From positions 12,364,603 through 12,428,602 of the forward strand of contig CM063112.1 in the NCBI GenBank assembly GCA_031841125.1: 64,000 bases of DNA, read 5' to 3'. The notes beneath the pieces were generated by a model. The model worked only from the letters and a program-made list of their open reading frames with translations, was not told where the DNA came from and searched no databases. Every line of letters begins with the position of its first letter. Within the stretch, counting starts at the first letter, position 1. Below, in pieces: positions 48,473 through 61,103 of the stretch. The position numbers were made by a program, and so were the translations under genes. Source of the stretch: Acanthococcus lagerstroemiae. Lineage: Eukaryota > Arthropoda > Insecta > Hemiptera > Eriococcidae.

Positions 48473-49854
48473 GTGTCAATCATTTTATTGAACTTTCTTT
48501 GTTGCTGGCATAAAACGTTTGATATTGTCTGTATTTTTCCGCTTTTGTTCATCACTTTTGTATTCCGCTGCTGATCTTGTTTGCTTGTGAATATCGTTAC
48601 CTGAAAATGAAAAGTCAGTGTGTCCAAAGATTGCAGTTTTTAGCTTTATACGGTTTTCGCATCTTCTACTCGTAGAAAATAATACGTTATGGGGAATTAG
48701 TTAAATGAAGTGCAATACTGCTGATGAGAGCCCAAAAAGAAAAAATGTCACAGCATACATCATATCTGTTGTTAAAAACTTTGAATGCCATTATCTCACA
48801 ACTTGTGTTTATAGACATATTATCTTTTATCGTTAAGTAACGATTTCCATTCATTTTTGAGTTTTGGTTAGCTGAAACACAAGTATGAATTGAACAACGG
48901 TGACAGTCTCCACTAAAAAGCTTCTTAGCTTGCAAAACGGAATTTTCTAGGAACACAGAAAGAAAAAGATTGATTGAACAATTATTTTCATTATTTTTAT
49001 GCGAAAAAGAGCACGTTCATCTTTCAGAATAGGATACCACTATCTTGAAACTGATTTTTGCAAGTTAAGGAGATTTTTCGCAGAGATAATCACTCAGTAT
49101 TAAACGAATCACTTTCTTTTCATTGTTTTATGCTGATACTTGATTTTCTGACATAATAAACGATATTTTACTGGAGTTCTGCAACTATTACCATATTACA
49201 AGAACAAATACACCGGAGTTCCTTCAAAGTTCAACTATGCAACCCAATGAACACATCAACAAATTCGAGTTCCTGTGAGAAGGAAAGTATGCAACCCCAA
49301 TAACATCTAAAACCCGTCCAAACTAGGTAAAATAGCCGAAAAAAACACAAGTTTCATTAGGAGAATAGAAGTCCTAAAGAGGTTCTATGTTCCTGATATT
49401 TTTCAATACACGGTATTTACATTTAAGGGTGTGGCTAGAGATTCAGACCACGCCCACTGTGCTGCCTGGCTGGTAATAACTCATGAAATAGATGCAAAAT
49501 AGCCGTTTTCATTAGGAGAATATACGTTTTGAAGAGGATGTAGGTTCCTAATAATTCAATTTAGAGATGTTCATAGAGTTGCATACCAGTGTATATTGAA
49601 GGAAGGGTTTCTTCTGAAGATTATTATTGTTCCAATAAATTTCAAACTGTTATTTGAGTTGCATATTGTTAGTATGAAGGGGCGTAAAATTTTTCTAACA
49701 AACATGCTACCTTCCTTATTTTTGGTATATTTTGAAGATATTTTAGACTTCGTTTTTGTCGCTTGTATCACTACTGCTGATCTTGTTTGCTTGTAAGTAT
49801 ACATATGCTGAGAATTAAATAAATCAATTTAGTTTCATGTCAGAAATGATCTCT
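48473..49854. other. Spacer with a short tandem duplication
   Basis: No gene seen. A ~75-bp segment (AAAATAGCCG, TTTCATTAGGAGAATA, GAAGAGG(A/T)T, GTTCCTAATA) occurs twice near 49330 and 49497. Confidence 0.4.
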
Positions 49855-52800
49855 CACCAAAATTTCAAACCATTTCTCTCTAACTGTCTCCAGTCCAAAG
49901 TTACACGCTTTTTTCCACACAAAAACTGCGAACTTACAAAAATGTCAATTGGTGTATGTTGTATAGGGTAGACGAGGTCATCCAGAAGAATGAGCAACCA
50001 GTCCGCCTCTCCTCCGGAGAAACATAGAGCTGAGAACTAAACTCCAAGATCAGGAAGCAAAGATTTCACTTCACTACATCGTATATCCAATATATAGGGC
50101 GTTCCGTCAATTAGTCCTCGCTCTCCTTGAAAACAGAATATCCCAATTGCAAGAGCTAGTTTCTCGCCATGCGCCCAAATTTCCGTTCCCCCTCATGAAA
50201 GGGGAGAGAAACTCCAAAGTATTGAAGTAGGGGTCTTTATGGTTGCTGATTTCGAAGTTCTATCAAATTTGAAATCTGGCGACAATTGAGTCACCGCAAT
50301 CAAGATGTCACCTTTCGAAGGGATAATACTCAAACAGTTCAAAACAGTGTTACCACACGTGAAAATTGAATTCTGCTCTCGGATGTTCTAAATTCTGCTA
50401 AATTTTGCTAGATTTCAGAATAATTCTGCTTAAGTCCGTTCAAAATGCAAAAATCATTGGATTGGCGGCAGCTACAGCGAAACGGGTTGACACTTTCGAA
50501 GGAGGAGATCAATTGGCTCTCAAAATTCCAAACCGTTTTCCTCTAGCTATCCCCAGTCCGGAGATTTTCGCGATTTCGAAAACGTAAATTAGTGTATGTT
50601 GAGTTGCATATTCGACGTGCTGAAGGCATTACCAGAATATTCGCCGTTTTCGAAATCGCTAATTTCTCTGGGGCGAACTAATAAAATGCAAAAATCTTTG
50701 GATTGGTGGCAGCTACAGCGAAACGGGTTGACACTTTCGAAAGAGGAGACCAATTGGCTCTCAAAATTTCAAACCGTTTTCCTCTAGCTATCCCCAGCCC
50801 GGAGATTTTCGCGTTTTATTAGTTCCCCCCAGAGAAATTCACCACTTCAAAAACGTCAATTTGTGTATGTTGAGTTGCATATTTGACGTGCTGAAGGCAT
50901 TACCAGAATATTAGAAAATTTGAAATTAAATTGTGACGCCTTCGAAAAATTAAATATGCTAATCAAACCGTTTTCCTCTAGCTATCCCCAGTCCGGAGAT
51001 TTTCGCGATTTCGAAAACGTAAATTAGTGTATGTTGAGATGCATATTCGACGTGCTGAAGGCATTACCAGAATATTCGCCGTTTTCGAAATCGCTAATTT
51101 CTCTGGGGCGAACTAATAAAATGCAAAAATCTTTAGATTGGAGGCAGATACAGCGAAACGGGTTGACACTTTCGAAAGAGGAGATCAATTTGCTTTCAAA
51201 ATTTCAAACCATTTTCCTCTAGCTATCCCCAGTCCGGAGATGTTCGCTTTTTATTAGTTCCCCCCAGAGAATTTCGCCAATTTGAAAACATTAATTGGTG
51301 TGTGAGAATATTAGCTGACGTTTTCGAAATCGCTAATTTCTCTGGGGCGAACTAATAAAATGCAAAAATCTTTAGATTGGCGCCAGCTACAGCGAAACGG
51401 GTTGACACTTTCGAAAGAGGAGATGAATTTGCTTTCAAAATTTCAAACTGTTTTCCTCTAGCTATCCCCAGTCCGGAGATTTTCGCAATTTCGAAAACGT
51501 CAATTGGTGTATGTTGAGTTGCATATTAGACGTGCTGAAGGCATTACCAGAATATTCGCCGTTTTCGAAATCGCTAATTTCTCTGGGGCGAACTAATAAA
51601 ATGCAAAAATCTTTAGATTGGCGCCAGCTACAGCGAAACGGGTTGACACTTTTGAAAGAGGAGATCAATTTGCTCTCAAAATTTCAAACAGTTTTCCTCT
51701 AGCTATCCCCAGTCCGGAGGTTTTCGCGTTTTATTAGTTCCCCCCAGAGAAATTTGCCGTTTCGAAAACGTCAATTCGTGTATGTTCAGTTGCATATTTG
51801 ACGTGCTGAAGGCATTACCAGATTATTAGTAGATTTGAAATAAAATTGTGACGCCTCCAGATTATTAGTAGATTTGAAATAAAATTGTGACGCCTTCGAA
51901 GAACTAAATATGCTATTCGTCATACGCCAATTGACGTTTTCGAAATCGCTAATTTCTCTGGGGCGAACTAATAAAATGCAAAAATCATTGGATTGGCGGC
52001 AGCTACAGCGAAACGGGTTGACACTTTCGAAGGAGGAGATCAATTTGCTTTCAAAATTTCAAACCGTTTTCCTCTAGCTATCCCCAGTCCGGAGATATTC
52101 GCGATTTCGAAAAAGTCAAATGGTGTATGTTAAGTTGCATATTCGACGTGCTGAAGGCATTACCTGAATATTCTCCGTTTTTGAAATCGCTAATTTCTCT
52201 GGGGCGAACTAATAATATGCAAAAATCTTTAGATTGGAGGCAGCTACAGCGAAACGGGTTGACACTTTCGAAAGAGGAGATCAATTTGCTTTCAAAATTT
52301 CAAACCGTTTTCCTCTAGCTATCCCTAGTCCGCAGATTTTCGCGTTTTATTAGTTCCCCCCAGAGAAATTCGCGATTTCGAAAACGTCAATTGGTGTATG
52401 TTGAGTTGCATATTCGACGTGCTAAAGGCATTGTGAGAATATTAGCTGACGTTTTCAAAATCGCTAATTTCTCTAGGGCGAACTAATAAAATGCAAAAAT
52501 CTTTGGATTGGCGGCAGCTACAGCGAAACGGGTTGACACTTTCCAAAGAGGAGATCAATTGGCTCTCAAAATTCCAAACCGTTTTCCTCTAGCTATCCCC
52601 AGTCCGGAGATTTTCGCGAGTTCGAAAACGTAAATTGGTGTATGTTGAGTTGCATATTCGACGTGCTGGAGGCATTACCACAATATTCGCCGTTTTCGAA
52701 ATCGCTAATTTCTCTAGGGTGAACTAATAAAATGCAAAAATCTTTGGATTGGCGGCAGCTACAGCGAAACGGGTTGACACTTTCCAAAGAGGAGACCAAT

Positions 52801-53400
52801 TGGCTCTCAAAATTTCAAACCGTTTTCCTCTAGCTATCCCCAGTCCGGAGATTTTCGCGTTTTATTAGTTCCCCCCAGAGAAACTTGCCGTTTCGAGAAC
52901 GTCAATTCGTGTATGTTCAGTTGCATATTTGACGTGCTGAAGGCATTACCAGATTATTAGTAGATTTGAAATAAAATTGTGACGCCTCCAGATTATTAGT
53001 AGATTTGAAATAAAATTGTGACGCCTTCGAAGAATTAAATATGCTATTCGTCATACGCCAATTGACGTTTTCGAAATCGCTAATTTCTCTGGGGCGAACT
53101 AATAAAATGCAAAAATCTTTGGATTGGCGGCAGCTACAGCGAAACGGGTTGACACTTTTTAAAGAGGAGATCAATTTGCTTTCAAAATTTCAAACCGTTT
53201 TCCTCTAGCTATCCCCAGTCCGCAGATTTTCGCGTTTTATTAGTTCCCTCCCCCCCCCGAGAAATTCGCGATTTCGAAAACGTCAATTGGTGTATGTTGA
53301 GTTGCATATTCGACGTGCTAAAGACATTATAAGAATATTCGCTGACGTTTTCGAAATCACTAATTCCTCTGGGGCGAACTAATAAAATGAGTTTTTCAAC
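49855..53400. repeat. Tandem array, 241-bp unit alternating with 375-bp variant
   Basis: The anchor GGCAGCTACAGCGAAACGGG occurs ten times, at about 50470, 50711, 51146, 51385, 51626, 52001, 52242, 52516, 52757 and 53132. The spacings are 241, 435, 239, 241, 375, 241, 274, 241 and 375. The 375-bp variant carries an extra 134 bp that includes a doubled 37-bp word (GATTATTAGTAGATTTGAAA, TAAAATTGTGACGCC). A diverged first unit lies at 49855-49970. Each unit has inverted CTCTGGGGCGAACTAATAAA / TTTATTAGTTCCCCCCAGAG, so it can fold. Confidence 0.9.
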
Positions 53401-53454
53401 GAGAACTGAGATGCTCAAACGAACAATTTTGCTAGATCTAGCAGCGAAAATGCC

Positions 53455-54363
53455 GTTCTGGCAACACTGGAAATCTTTTATTACGTTCATTTGATTTCAA
53501 ACAACAGTCGGTTACAATATTCTCCTTTCAACAACGTAACAACAAGTAACAATCAACAACAAACTATAAATAATACAAATAAATACTGTTTTGTGTATAA
53601 AATTCGTATAAAAAGCTGCAAAAATGAGGACATGTAAAATAAAATTTACTAAATACTGGTGTCACGTGGTCAAACCTTCGATCGCCCTTGCAGGCAATTA
53701 TGTGGCACCCGCACTACCCTGAGTAGCACCACGTCTACAGCCGTTGTTTCGACTGTTCCACTTCACCAATAGCAAGAATGGATTTCACCGCCGAAAAAAT
53801 ATCATCTTTCTCGGCGGTCAAGTCTAAACCTATTGTTCTCTCAGAGAACTTGGATACTCAGCTACTGGCTTAATTTGTTACCGAAATAAAAAATCGTGAT
53901 ATGTTTGATCCGATCGTCGATTCTCCATTCTCGCGTAGTCGCCGGGTGCTGACGCTACTAGAGCCATCCTGACCACGTTCATGCGGAATCGCCGGAAGCT
54001 CGAAAACCCGTAAAAAAAAGTATACTGGAATGTGGCAATAGGAATACCCGATAATCATTCGTTTGCACGAGGAACGCGAAGAAAATAAATTCGAATTAAC
54101 AAAATAAATAATAAAATGGCAAAAAAACGCGTACAAACATTAGTATAAAACACAACGAAAGAGAAGAAACATACATCTTAGTAACCACGTAATATTAAAA
54201 CAAAAAAATACGTACGCACAAATGATATAAAATTACTCGGCTCTAGCTTAGCTAATTCAAAAATAACAACCAGTTTTTTGATTCCGTAAAATCGTATTAG
54301 CGAGCAGTCGCGAGATATTCTTTTTTTCTTTCTTTACAAAAATTCGATGTACGATTATCACTT
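53455..54363 (-). other. 3' UTR of the minus-strand coiled-coil gene
   Basis: The interval directly follows the stop codon at 54364 on the minus strand. It ends near an AATAAA on that strand (plus-strand TTTATT at about 53474), just before the tandem array. It lacks the array repeat and is moderately CpG-containing, as in the CRK and NF-YB flanks. It is called by position and composition only. Confidence 0.5.
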
Positions 54364-57300
54364 TCATACTTGCGTAACCAAGTCCATCAGTTTATCCATT
54401 TCGTTCTTCATCTCCAATCGCAGTTCGATTTCGCGAGCTAATTTCAGTTTCAACTGTTCAACCGTTCTGACGAAATACTCGTTCTGCATCTCCATGCGCA
54501 TTTCCAGAGCGTTTACCTGCCGAACATGAAATTAGGTGTTATTGCTGGGGTGCGTCGGAGGCCAGGACGGACGATACAAGGAAACTTGAAAATCAACTAG
54601 TTTTACAAACTGAGCCTTCTTAACCCCTTTACAGAGACCGCTCTTCAAGATCTCGACGTTCGTACGTGGGTCATTCTCCACAAACTGAGAACATTTTTAC
54701 CAGCAAATTTTGAACCCTAACTTTTGATTTTTTGAGGAGGAGGGGGGGGGGGTTATTTTGAGTTACATTATAACATTCGCAACAAATTCCACCAATCCAA
54801 TTCATCAGACAAGACAATTACCACCTTTTGAATGAAAAAAGGATAGTTAGGATCCATCGTCCTGGATGTTACCTACCACCTTGTCTCAATAATCTGTTTA
54901 CATTTTTTAAATTCTCGTTTTAAGTTGTTTTCTCCCAATAAAAGCCTTCCCAAGCCGGATCGCAGTCACCGAGGCGAGAAATGACTGCATTACTCCTAAA
55001 AGCCCAGGTGAGCCAAAAAGAAGAAGGAATTTGGAGATGAATTAATTTTAGAGAGAATATACCATCTTTTAGAGTTGGCCAAACTGGCAATTTTAGGTGC
55101 TTAGTCGATGTTTAGTGTTCTCGCTTCAACAGTTGGGAAATGTTTCATTCTGACCCCCTCAATGAATTTGCTTCGCCATGGCCCTGTCAAAGATCTCTAC
55201 GGAAGCATGAATGAGCACGAACAGCAATCGGTTGGTATCATCACAGGTTTTGAAATTTACAAAAAATAAATAATTATACGTGAATTTCCCTACATGCTGA
55301 AATTCAGTGTAGTCAGAGCATATTTTCGGGGGAGAGGGATGGTCAATATCTTGAAAGAATGACAAAAATGAAGACCAAAAACAGATTTCGAGACAAACGG
55401 GAATTACCGATTTTATGTCGAAAAGTTGCGATGGGAACTGACCTCCTCTTTGTCCGTATATACCCCACTGCTGAAACTGACTTCTCCTACCTCCTCTTTC
55501 GGAAAACTGCTGGGCCGGGAAACACCACAAATTTGCAATTTTTCATTCTCACTCTTAGTTTCCTCAGTTATGCTCGCTTTCAGAGATACTGAGCGCCTTT
55601 TGCTTTCGCTTTCGCCCTCATCAGCCTCCGTTGCATATACATACCGGTTATGACTCTCTCGGTGTCAGAGAACCCCCTCCCCTCGGCAATGAATGCGGAC
55701 GTAATCTTAGAATCAGAACGTGTAAATGGCTTAATATGCATATAAGGATAATATAGTGCATAATTCATGAACTGGAGGCCTTCGCCCAGCGTCAGGGCCT
55801 AGCGAGGTAGAACGGAGTTTGGTAAATCTCCTAATGATTTTTGAAGAATTTCATTAGAAATTTTTCTGAAAAAAATTCCGATAATTTCCGAGGAAGTCAA
55901 TCGAATATTAAAGAATAAATTTCCGATCACATTTTCAACAAGATTTATCGGACGTCATTGAAAAAAAACTCCGATGATTTCAAGAGAATTTTTCTGGAAA
56001 TTTTGAAAATTCTCTGCAATCATCCCAAATATTGGAAATCACTGAGAAGTATCTCTGATGATTTTTGAAGGATTTCTTCAGAAAAAATTTTCGATGATAT
56101 CCAATCTGAAATTTTTGGGATAAATTACCGACAATTTCCGAAGAATCTCATTAGAAATTTTCGGGAAAAATCTCCCATAATTGCCAAAAAATTTCATGAG
56201 AAATTTTCGAGGAGATTCCTTTGATTATCCAAAATAACTTCCGAGGAATTTTTTCGAAAATATTACGGAAGAATTTCCGATTATTTTTAAAGAATTTTAT
56301 CAGACATCATTGAAAAAAATCTTCGATGATGTTAGGAGAATTTTTTACAAAGTTTTAGAGAAAATCTGCAATATTCCAAAGAATTTTATCGGCAATCACT
56401 GAGAAGTACATTATGATGATTTTTGAAGAATTTCTTCAGAAAAATAAGTCGATGAGTTCCGGAGATTTTCATCGGAAATTTTTGGGATAAATTAACGATA
56501 ATTTTAGAAGAATTTCATCAGAAAATTTCAGGAGAAATCTCCGATGATTTTTAAGTAATTTCATTGGAAATAACTGAAAAAAAAGTTCCGACGATTTCCA
56601 AAGAATCTCATCGGAAATCTAATAGAAAAAATGTGCAGAGTTTTCCAAAAAATTTCATCAAAATTCTTCGAGAAAATCTTCTGATAATTTTTGAAGTATT
56701 TCTTCAGAAATATTTGGGGGAAACTCCGACAGTTTTTGAAGGATTTTATCAGAAATTTTCAGGGAAAATGTTCGATTATCTCGGAAGAATTTCATCGGAA
56801 ACTTCGGAATAAATCTAACAATTTTAGGAAATTCATTGAAAATTCTTGAGAAAAAAAACTCCTGATTATTTCCTTAGAATCTCATTGAATTTTCGGGAAA
56901 AATCTCCAATAATTTTCAAAGAATTTCTTGAGTAATTTTCAAGTAGATCCTTTTGATGTTCGAAGATAATTTCCGAAGATTCCGATCATTTTCAAAGAGT
57001 TTCATCGAACCTCATTGAAAAAATCTCCGATGATGTCAGGAGAATTTTTCTGGAAAATTTAGAGACAATCTGCAATCATTCCAAATATTGGAAATCGCTA
57101 AGAAGTACCTCTGATGGTTTTTGAAGAGGATTTCTTCAGAAAAAAGTCTCAATGATATCCAATCGAAAATTTTCAGGATGAATTACGGACAATCTTCAAA
57201 GAATCTCATTAGAAATTTTCGGGGAAAATCTCCCATAATTGCCAAAAAATTTCATGAAAAATTTCTGAGATTCCTTCGACTATTCAAGAAAATTTACCAA

Positions 57301-60300
57301 GTATTTTATCGAAAATATTAACCGAAAATTTCCGATTATTTTCAAAGAATTTCGTCGGACATCATTGAAAAAAATTTCCAATGATTTTAGGAGAATTTAA
57401 GAAATACTTCAAAAATTGTCGGAAAATTTTCTCAAAGAATTTTGATGAAATTAGCTGGAAAATACTGGAAATTTTCTCCAAAGATGTCTCACCCACCTCC
57501 TCCTGAAAAAAAAAAAAAAATCCAAGGAGCCTGATATCTAAATCATGGCCTTCGTCTAAGACATAACAGACATAATAAGACATAAAAAGACATATAATGA
57601 CATTATTACCTATACTGCGGGTTGCCTACCTATAAATCAGAAAAATTGCAGGGGCAGATCAGCTACTTTCAAGGACATAATCTGTTTTAACATAAAAGAT
57701 CTCCAAGTTTTAAGACATAACCGACATAATAAGACACAAAAAGACATATAATGACATAATTACCCATAATCTCCAGGATCACAAATCGCTGCGGATTGCC
57801 TACCCTACCCTTTAGATGCTCAATTTTCCAGGGGTAGCCTACCCTCAGGACGTGGTTCATGGTTGTGGAGGAAGCTCCTGAAGGGGGAGGAGGGCACCTG
57901 TGGGGACGTGGGCTGTGGACGGAGATGGAGGCCCTGGGAGGGGCAGGGGGTTAAGATGAGTAAGAGGACCCGATGGAGGAGAAAGTCCTTGGTGAGAGAG
58001 GGAACCTGGGAGAAAAATGGCCGTGGTGCGGAAGGAGCTGGTGGCGGGGTGGGGGAAGGGCTCTCGGGGGGGGGGGTGTCATGGTTGTGAGAGCTCCTGG
58101 GTGGATGGCCAGGGATCTTCAAGGGGGTTGGAGGACCATAGTGAGGACAGGACTGTGAAGGGAGATAAATTCCAGGGGGTTGTCGTGGGTGAGGGGTCCT
58201 CGTGGTGAAGGAAATGGTTGGTAGGAGAGGGTGGCCACTGAGGAAGGAGGTAGTGGTGGGTAAGGGTCGTGAAGAGGCAGTAAAACTTTAATGGATACGG
58301 GCCCGGGGTTATAAGAGGTACTCACGGTGGAGGAGGGAGCTCCTGAAGGGGAGGAAAACCACGGTGGTGGCGGGGACTGTAGTGGGAGACAAAGGCCCCG
58401 GGTGGGGGGGTCATGGTGAGTAAGAGGTCCTGGTGGAGAAGGAAGTCCTGGATGAAAGAGGGACTCGGGAGGGAAATGAAAGCCATGGTGCGAGAGAGGC
58501 TGGTGGTGAGGTCTGAAGGGGAAGGGTGGTCATGGTGATGGGAGCTCCTGAGTGGAGGACCAGGGGATCTTCGTGGGAGTTGGGATGAGGAGGCCGTCGA
58601 GAAGGAGCAGTGGAAGAGGAAGGCTGTAGCGAAGGAGTATGGCCGCAATTGGGAAGGGCGTAGTGATGGGTGAAGAGGTCTTGGTGAACAGAAATGAAGG
58701 CCATAGTGATGTGGAGGTGGTCGGGAGACGTGGTCCTAATGGAGGGAACTCGGGGTGGAAGAGGGTGATCAGGGGGAGACTAGATGGAGGGCTGGGTGAT
58801 GATTGGAGGGAGGAAACGGAGGTTGCCATGTGGGGGAGAAGCTGTGAACGAAGAAAATCATGGAGCGATGGAGAGGGTAATGTAAAGAGATTAAGGCCCA
58901 GTTGGTGGAGGTCGGTTGCGGTGGTCGATGGTTGTAGAGGTGAGAAGGAAGTCCAAGGGACAGGGCTATGCAGAAGGAAAGGGTTCGCAGGGAGGATACT
59001 GCGGAGGTAAAAGACCATAGGGTGGGCACTGAAGCCTCTGGTAGGAGATTATGGCCGTTGTGAGGGAGGAGTTTGTGATGGAGGCAGACAGCCACCGAGG
59101 TGAACGAGGGAGTCGCGGTGGAGGAGGAGGCTCGTGATGAAGAAAGGATGAAAGGGGAATTCATGGTGGAAGCTTGAGGACTGCTGATAAAGAGGGAGCA
59201 AAAGAAGCGCAAAGCAAGCCCCCTAGTAACTATTAAAATGAATTCTGGAACCCAGGTGAAAGGCTGCAGTATATCTAATAACAAATGCTATAAAAGTAAA
59301 AAGGTGGTTAGGATCTGAAAAATTATAGCACCAGGGGAGGCGGAATAGGCTTCAATTTAAGGTCCTATATTTGAAAACAATGGACTCTATCGTAAAGCGA
59401 TAATAATTACTATGTGGATTAATTACTCTTTCCCCAAAATCTCGGAAGTCCCTATCATTCACCCTTATCTACGTTTACGAAGGAGAGGGGAACCGAAGAA
59501 AAGCCAATGGTAGAATATCTCAGAAGGTGAATTCATTGGTTTTCAAATTTCTGTTTCATTACGACTTTTTCAAAAAAATTCTTACACTGGCGAGAGGAGC
59601 TAGACCGAATTTTTTTTTCATTTTCGCCGCGCTGATTTTCAGATTCCCGCGAACAGGATGAGATGAAAATACGAAACACGAACCAGCTGATATTGGGAGA
59701 CGTGTATAGGGGATTGGTTCGCGTTACGTCATATTTTTCGAGAAATGGTTCGTGAAAAGTCACGAAATATGTGTACATTAAGTGTATAGTGACCTTAATA
59801 GAAAGATGTAGACGCGAAACGAATAAGTGCCATGAAAACGATTTCATCACGCCAACACACTCTGTATCTACTACTGCGATAGGAGAGGGGGTTGTATTAC
59901 CCATGCCCTTCTCCTGTGAAAGAAAGAAGATAAGATAATTTCCTGAGCGGAGCGAAGGAAACATTTTTTAAATAAGAAATAGGGTAAAATCTGTTTGAAA
60001 TAATACAAAATTTGGCAGTCAATTGTTTTACAAAATTCCCTGACTTTTAGGTGAAAAATGCTGAAAATTCCTAAATTCCCTGACTTTTCCAGGTTTTTCA
60101 AAGAATGGACACCCTGATGATTACACATCTGTGTTACCCTGTATCCCACTGCGAAAGGAAATCGTAAGACCTCAAGACAGCTCACTTCAGCTACATGCCA
60201 ATAGGAGTTTGAAACAAAAATCGTACGACTTAAGCCAGAATTACAAGTTGCTATCTTCGAATGTTACCACAGTTATCTCGAACCTATTTGGAACTAAACC

Positions 60301-60937
60301 GACTTCCCAAGAACTAATGCAGAAAACTAGAAACGTCAATCTCGGCAGAGAGTAGATCACTTCCATCATAACATTCAACAATCAGCCAAATTCTCTCAGA
60401 ATCAGTGCAATTGAACACTTCCACGTGCTTTTGGCACCCCAAAGTACCCACACAGTTCAACCAAAGCGCTTACTTTTTCGTTGAGTGCATTCCACTCGTT
60501 TACAGATACGGTAACCACTTTTTCGGACGAGACAATAGCGGTAGTAGTGGACACGGCGGTTGTGGACGTCACTTGCTCCGTCGACGGTGGCAACGATTTC
60601 GGTTGGAAGGACAAAGAGTGCGAGTCCGCGTCGCCAGAGAACATGGAAACCGGTCGCTGGAACCGGAACGTCACGTTCGATCCGGTGCTGGTGAAGCCGC
60701 CGCGCAGGTTCACTGCAAACGCATAAGAGACGGTTAAAGAAGACACTAGTGCGGGCGAGTTCAAGTTCAGCTTTATCCTTACATACCTTGCGACGTATTC
60801 TTCTTCACTTGACTAAGTTTCAATTCCTGCAACCACGGCGCCGTTGCTTTCACTTTATCATTAGTTAGGTCAGCAGTGCCGTTTACCGTTACTTTCGAAT
60901 TGTACACTTTATTGGCCGCACTCGGTGCGACTTCCTC
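54364..60937 (-). CDS. Coiled-coil C-terminal protein, last three exons (5' partial)
   Basis: The exons are 60937-60787, 60712-60474 and 54516-54364, with canonical sites and matching phases. They give 180 residues ending in TGA. The first exon starts EEVAPSAANKVYNSKVTVNG and contains ATAPWLQELKLSQVKKNTS. The second has NVTFRFQRPVSMFSG, SLSFQPKSLPPS and a Thr/Ser/Val-rich linker. The second and third exons form a terminal coiled coil (VNEWNALNEK|VNALEMRMEMQNEYFVRTVE ... LKLKLAREIELRLEMKNEMD). The PWLQEL segment, the disordered linker and the charged terminal coiled coil with an 'Ala-Arg-Glu-Ile-x-x-Arg' rhythm recall CD2AP/CIN85-type adaptors, but I cannot confirm this and give no symbol. The last intron is 5.96 kb and is filled with minisatellites. 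Upstream exons must lie right of 60937, in or beyond the transposon-rich end. Confidence 0.72.
54517..55829. other. Intronic sequence of the coiled-coil gene
   Basis: It contains a poly-G tract near 54742. Several overlapping frames at 55159-55768 have no recognisable domains and lack splice partners. I see nothing else. Confidence 0.45.
55830..57480. repeat. ~45-bp degenerate minisatellite with higher-order units
   Basis: Variants of GAAGAATTTCATCGGAAATT + TTCGGGAAAAATCTCCGATG + ATTTTT repeat for 1.65 kb. A longer pattern (GAGAATTTTTCTGGAAA, ATTCTCTGCAATCATCCC, AAATATTGGAAATC, GAGAAGTA) recurs at about 55985, 56335 and 57035. The steps are roughly 350 and 700 bp, so a ~350-bp higher-order unit is likely. 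It lies in the large intron. Frames are incidental. Confidence 0.85.
57540..57850. repeat. ~150-bp tandem duplication, GACATAAT-rich
   Basis: The word string AAGACATAAC(A/C)GACATAAT + AAGACA(T/C)A + AAAGACATATAATGACAT occurs at about 57558 and again at about 57712. Each copy is followed by TTACC(T/C)ATA and a GGTTGCCTACC-type block. Confidence 0.75.
57855..59220. repeat. Purine-rich GC-rich degenerate repeat
   Basis: The plus strand is dominated by G and A (GGAGGAGGGAGCTCCTGAAG, GGGGGTCATGGTGAGTAAGA, GTGGAGAAGGAAGTCC). Recurrent words every 25-40 bp include GTGGAG, AAGGTCC/AAGTCC, CATGGTG and CTCCTG. A longer period of very roughly 250-450 bp is suggested by repeated GAGCTCCTG (57881, 58091, 58338, 58550). 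All long frames here, on either strand, derive from the skewed composition. Confidence 0.75.
59221..60473. other. Intronic sequence of the coiled-coil gene
   Basis: A 143-codon minus frame at 59533-59964 and a 74-codon plus frame at 60131-60355 have no recognisable family. A CpG-containing stretch lies at 59700-59830. No element boundary identified. Confidence 0.4.
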
Positions 60938-61103
60938 CTGTAATTTAAAATTGCGTATTCATTATAGCATGTTTGAGGATGATCGCAGAATCTCTGAACG
61001 AGGGTTTCTCATTTGAAGAGGGTAGTTGGTAAAATTCCCAAAGAATCATCACCGTGTTCTAATAAAACGCTGTTATGAAATTTTTACCAGCTCACATCAT
61101 TAC

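Noticed and set aside
50405..52318. Five similar 60-63-residue plus frames and matching minus frames in the tandem array
   Set aside because: They repeat only because the DNA repeats, have no promoter or splice context, and both strands are open in the same places. Kept as a finding to test, not as genes.
49855..53400. Possible CRISPR-like array
   Set aside because: Units of 241/375 bp are repeated over their whole length with no unique spacers, and the genome is eukaryotic.
58322..59284. Long minus frames (108, 97, 162 and 171 codons) and a 123-codon plus frame
   Set aside because: Strongly skewed purine/pyrimidine composition removes stop codons; the translations are Ser/Pro/Leu/His-rich or Gly/Arg-rich low complexity with no domain.
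59533..59964. 143-codon minus-strand open frame
   Set aside because: No domain, no splice partners with matching phase, and it lies in the middle of the coiled-coil gene's intron.
60405..60737. 110-codon plus-strand frame
   Set aside because: Antisense to the 60474-60712 exon, which is supported by phase-matched canonical splice sites.
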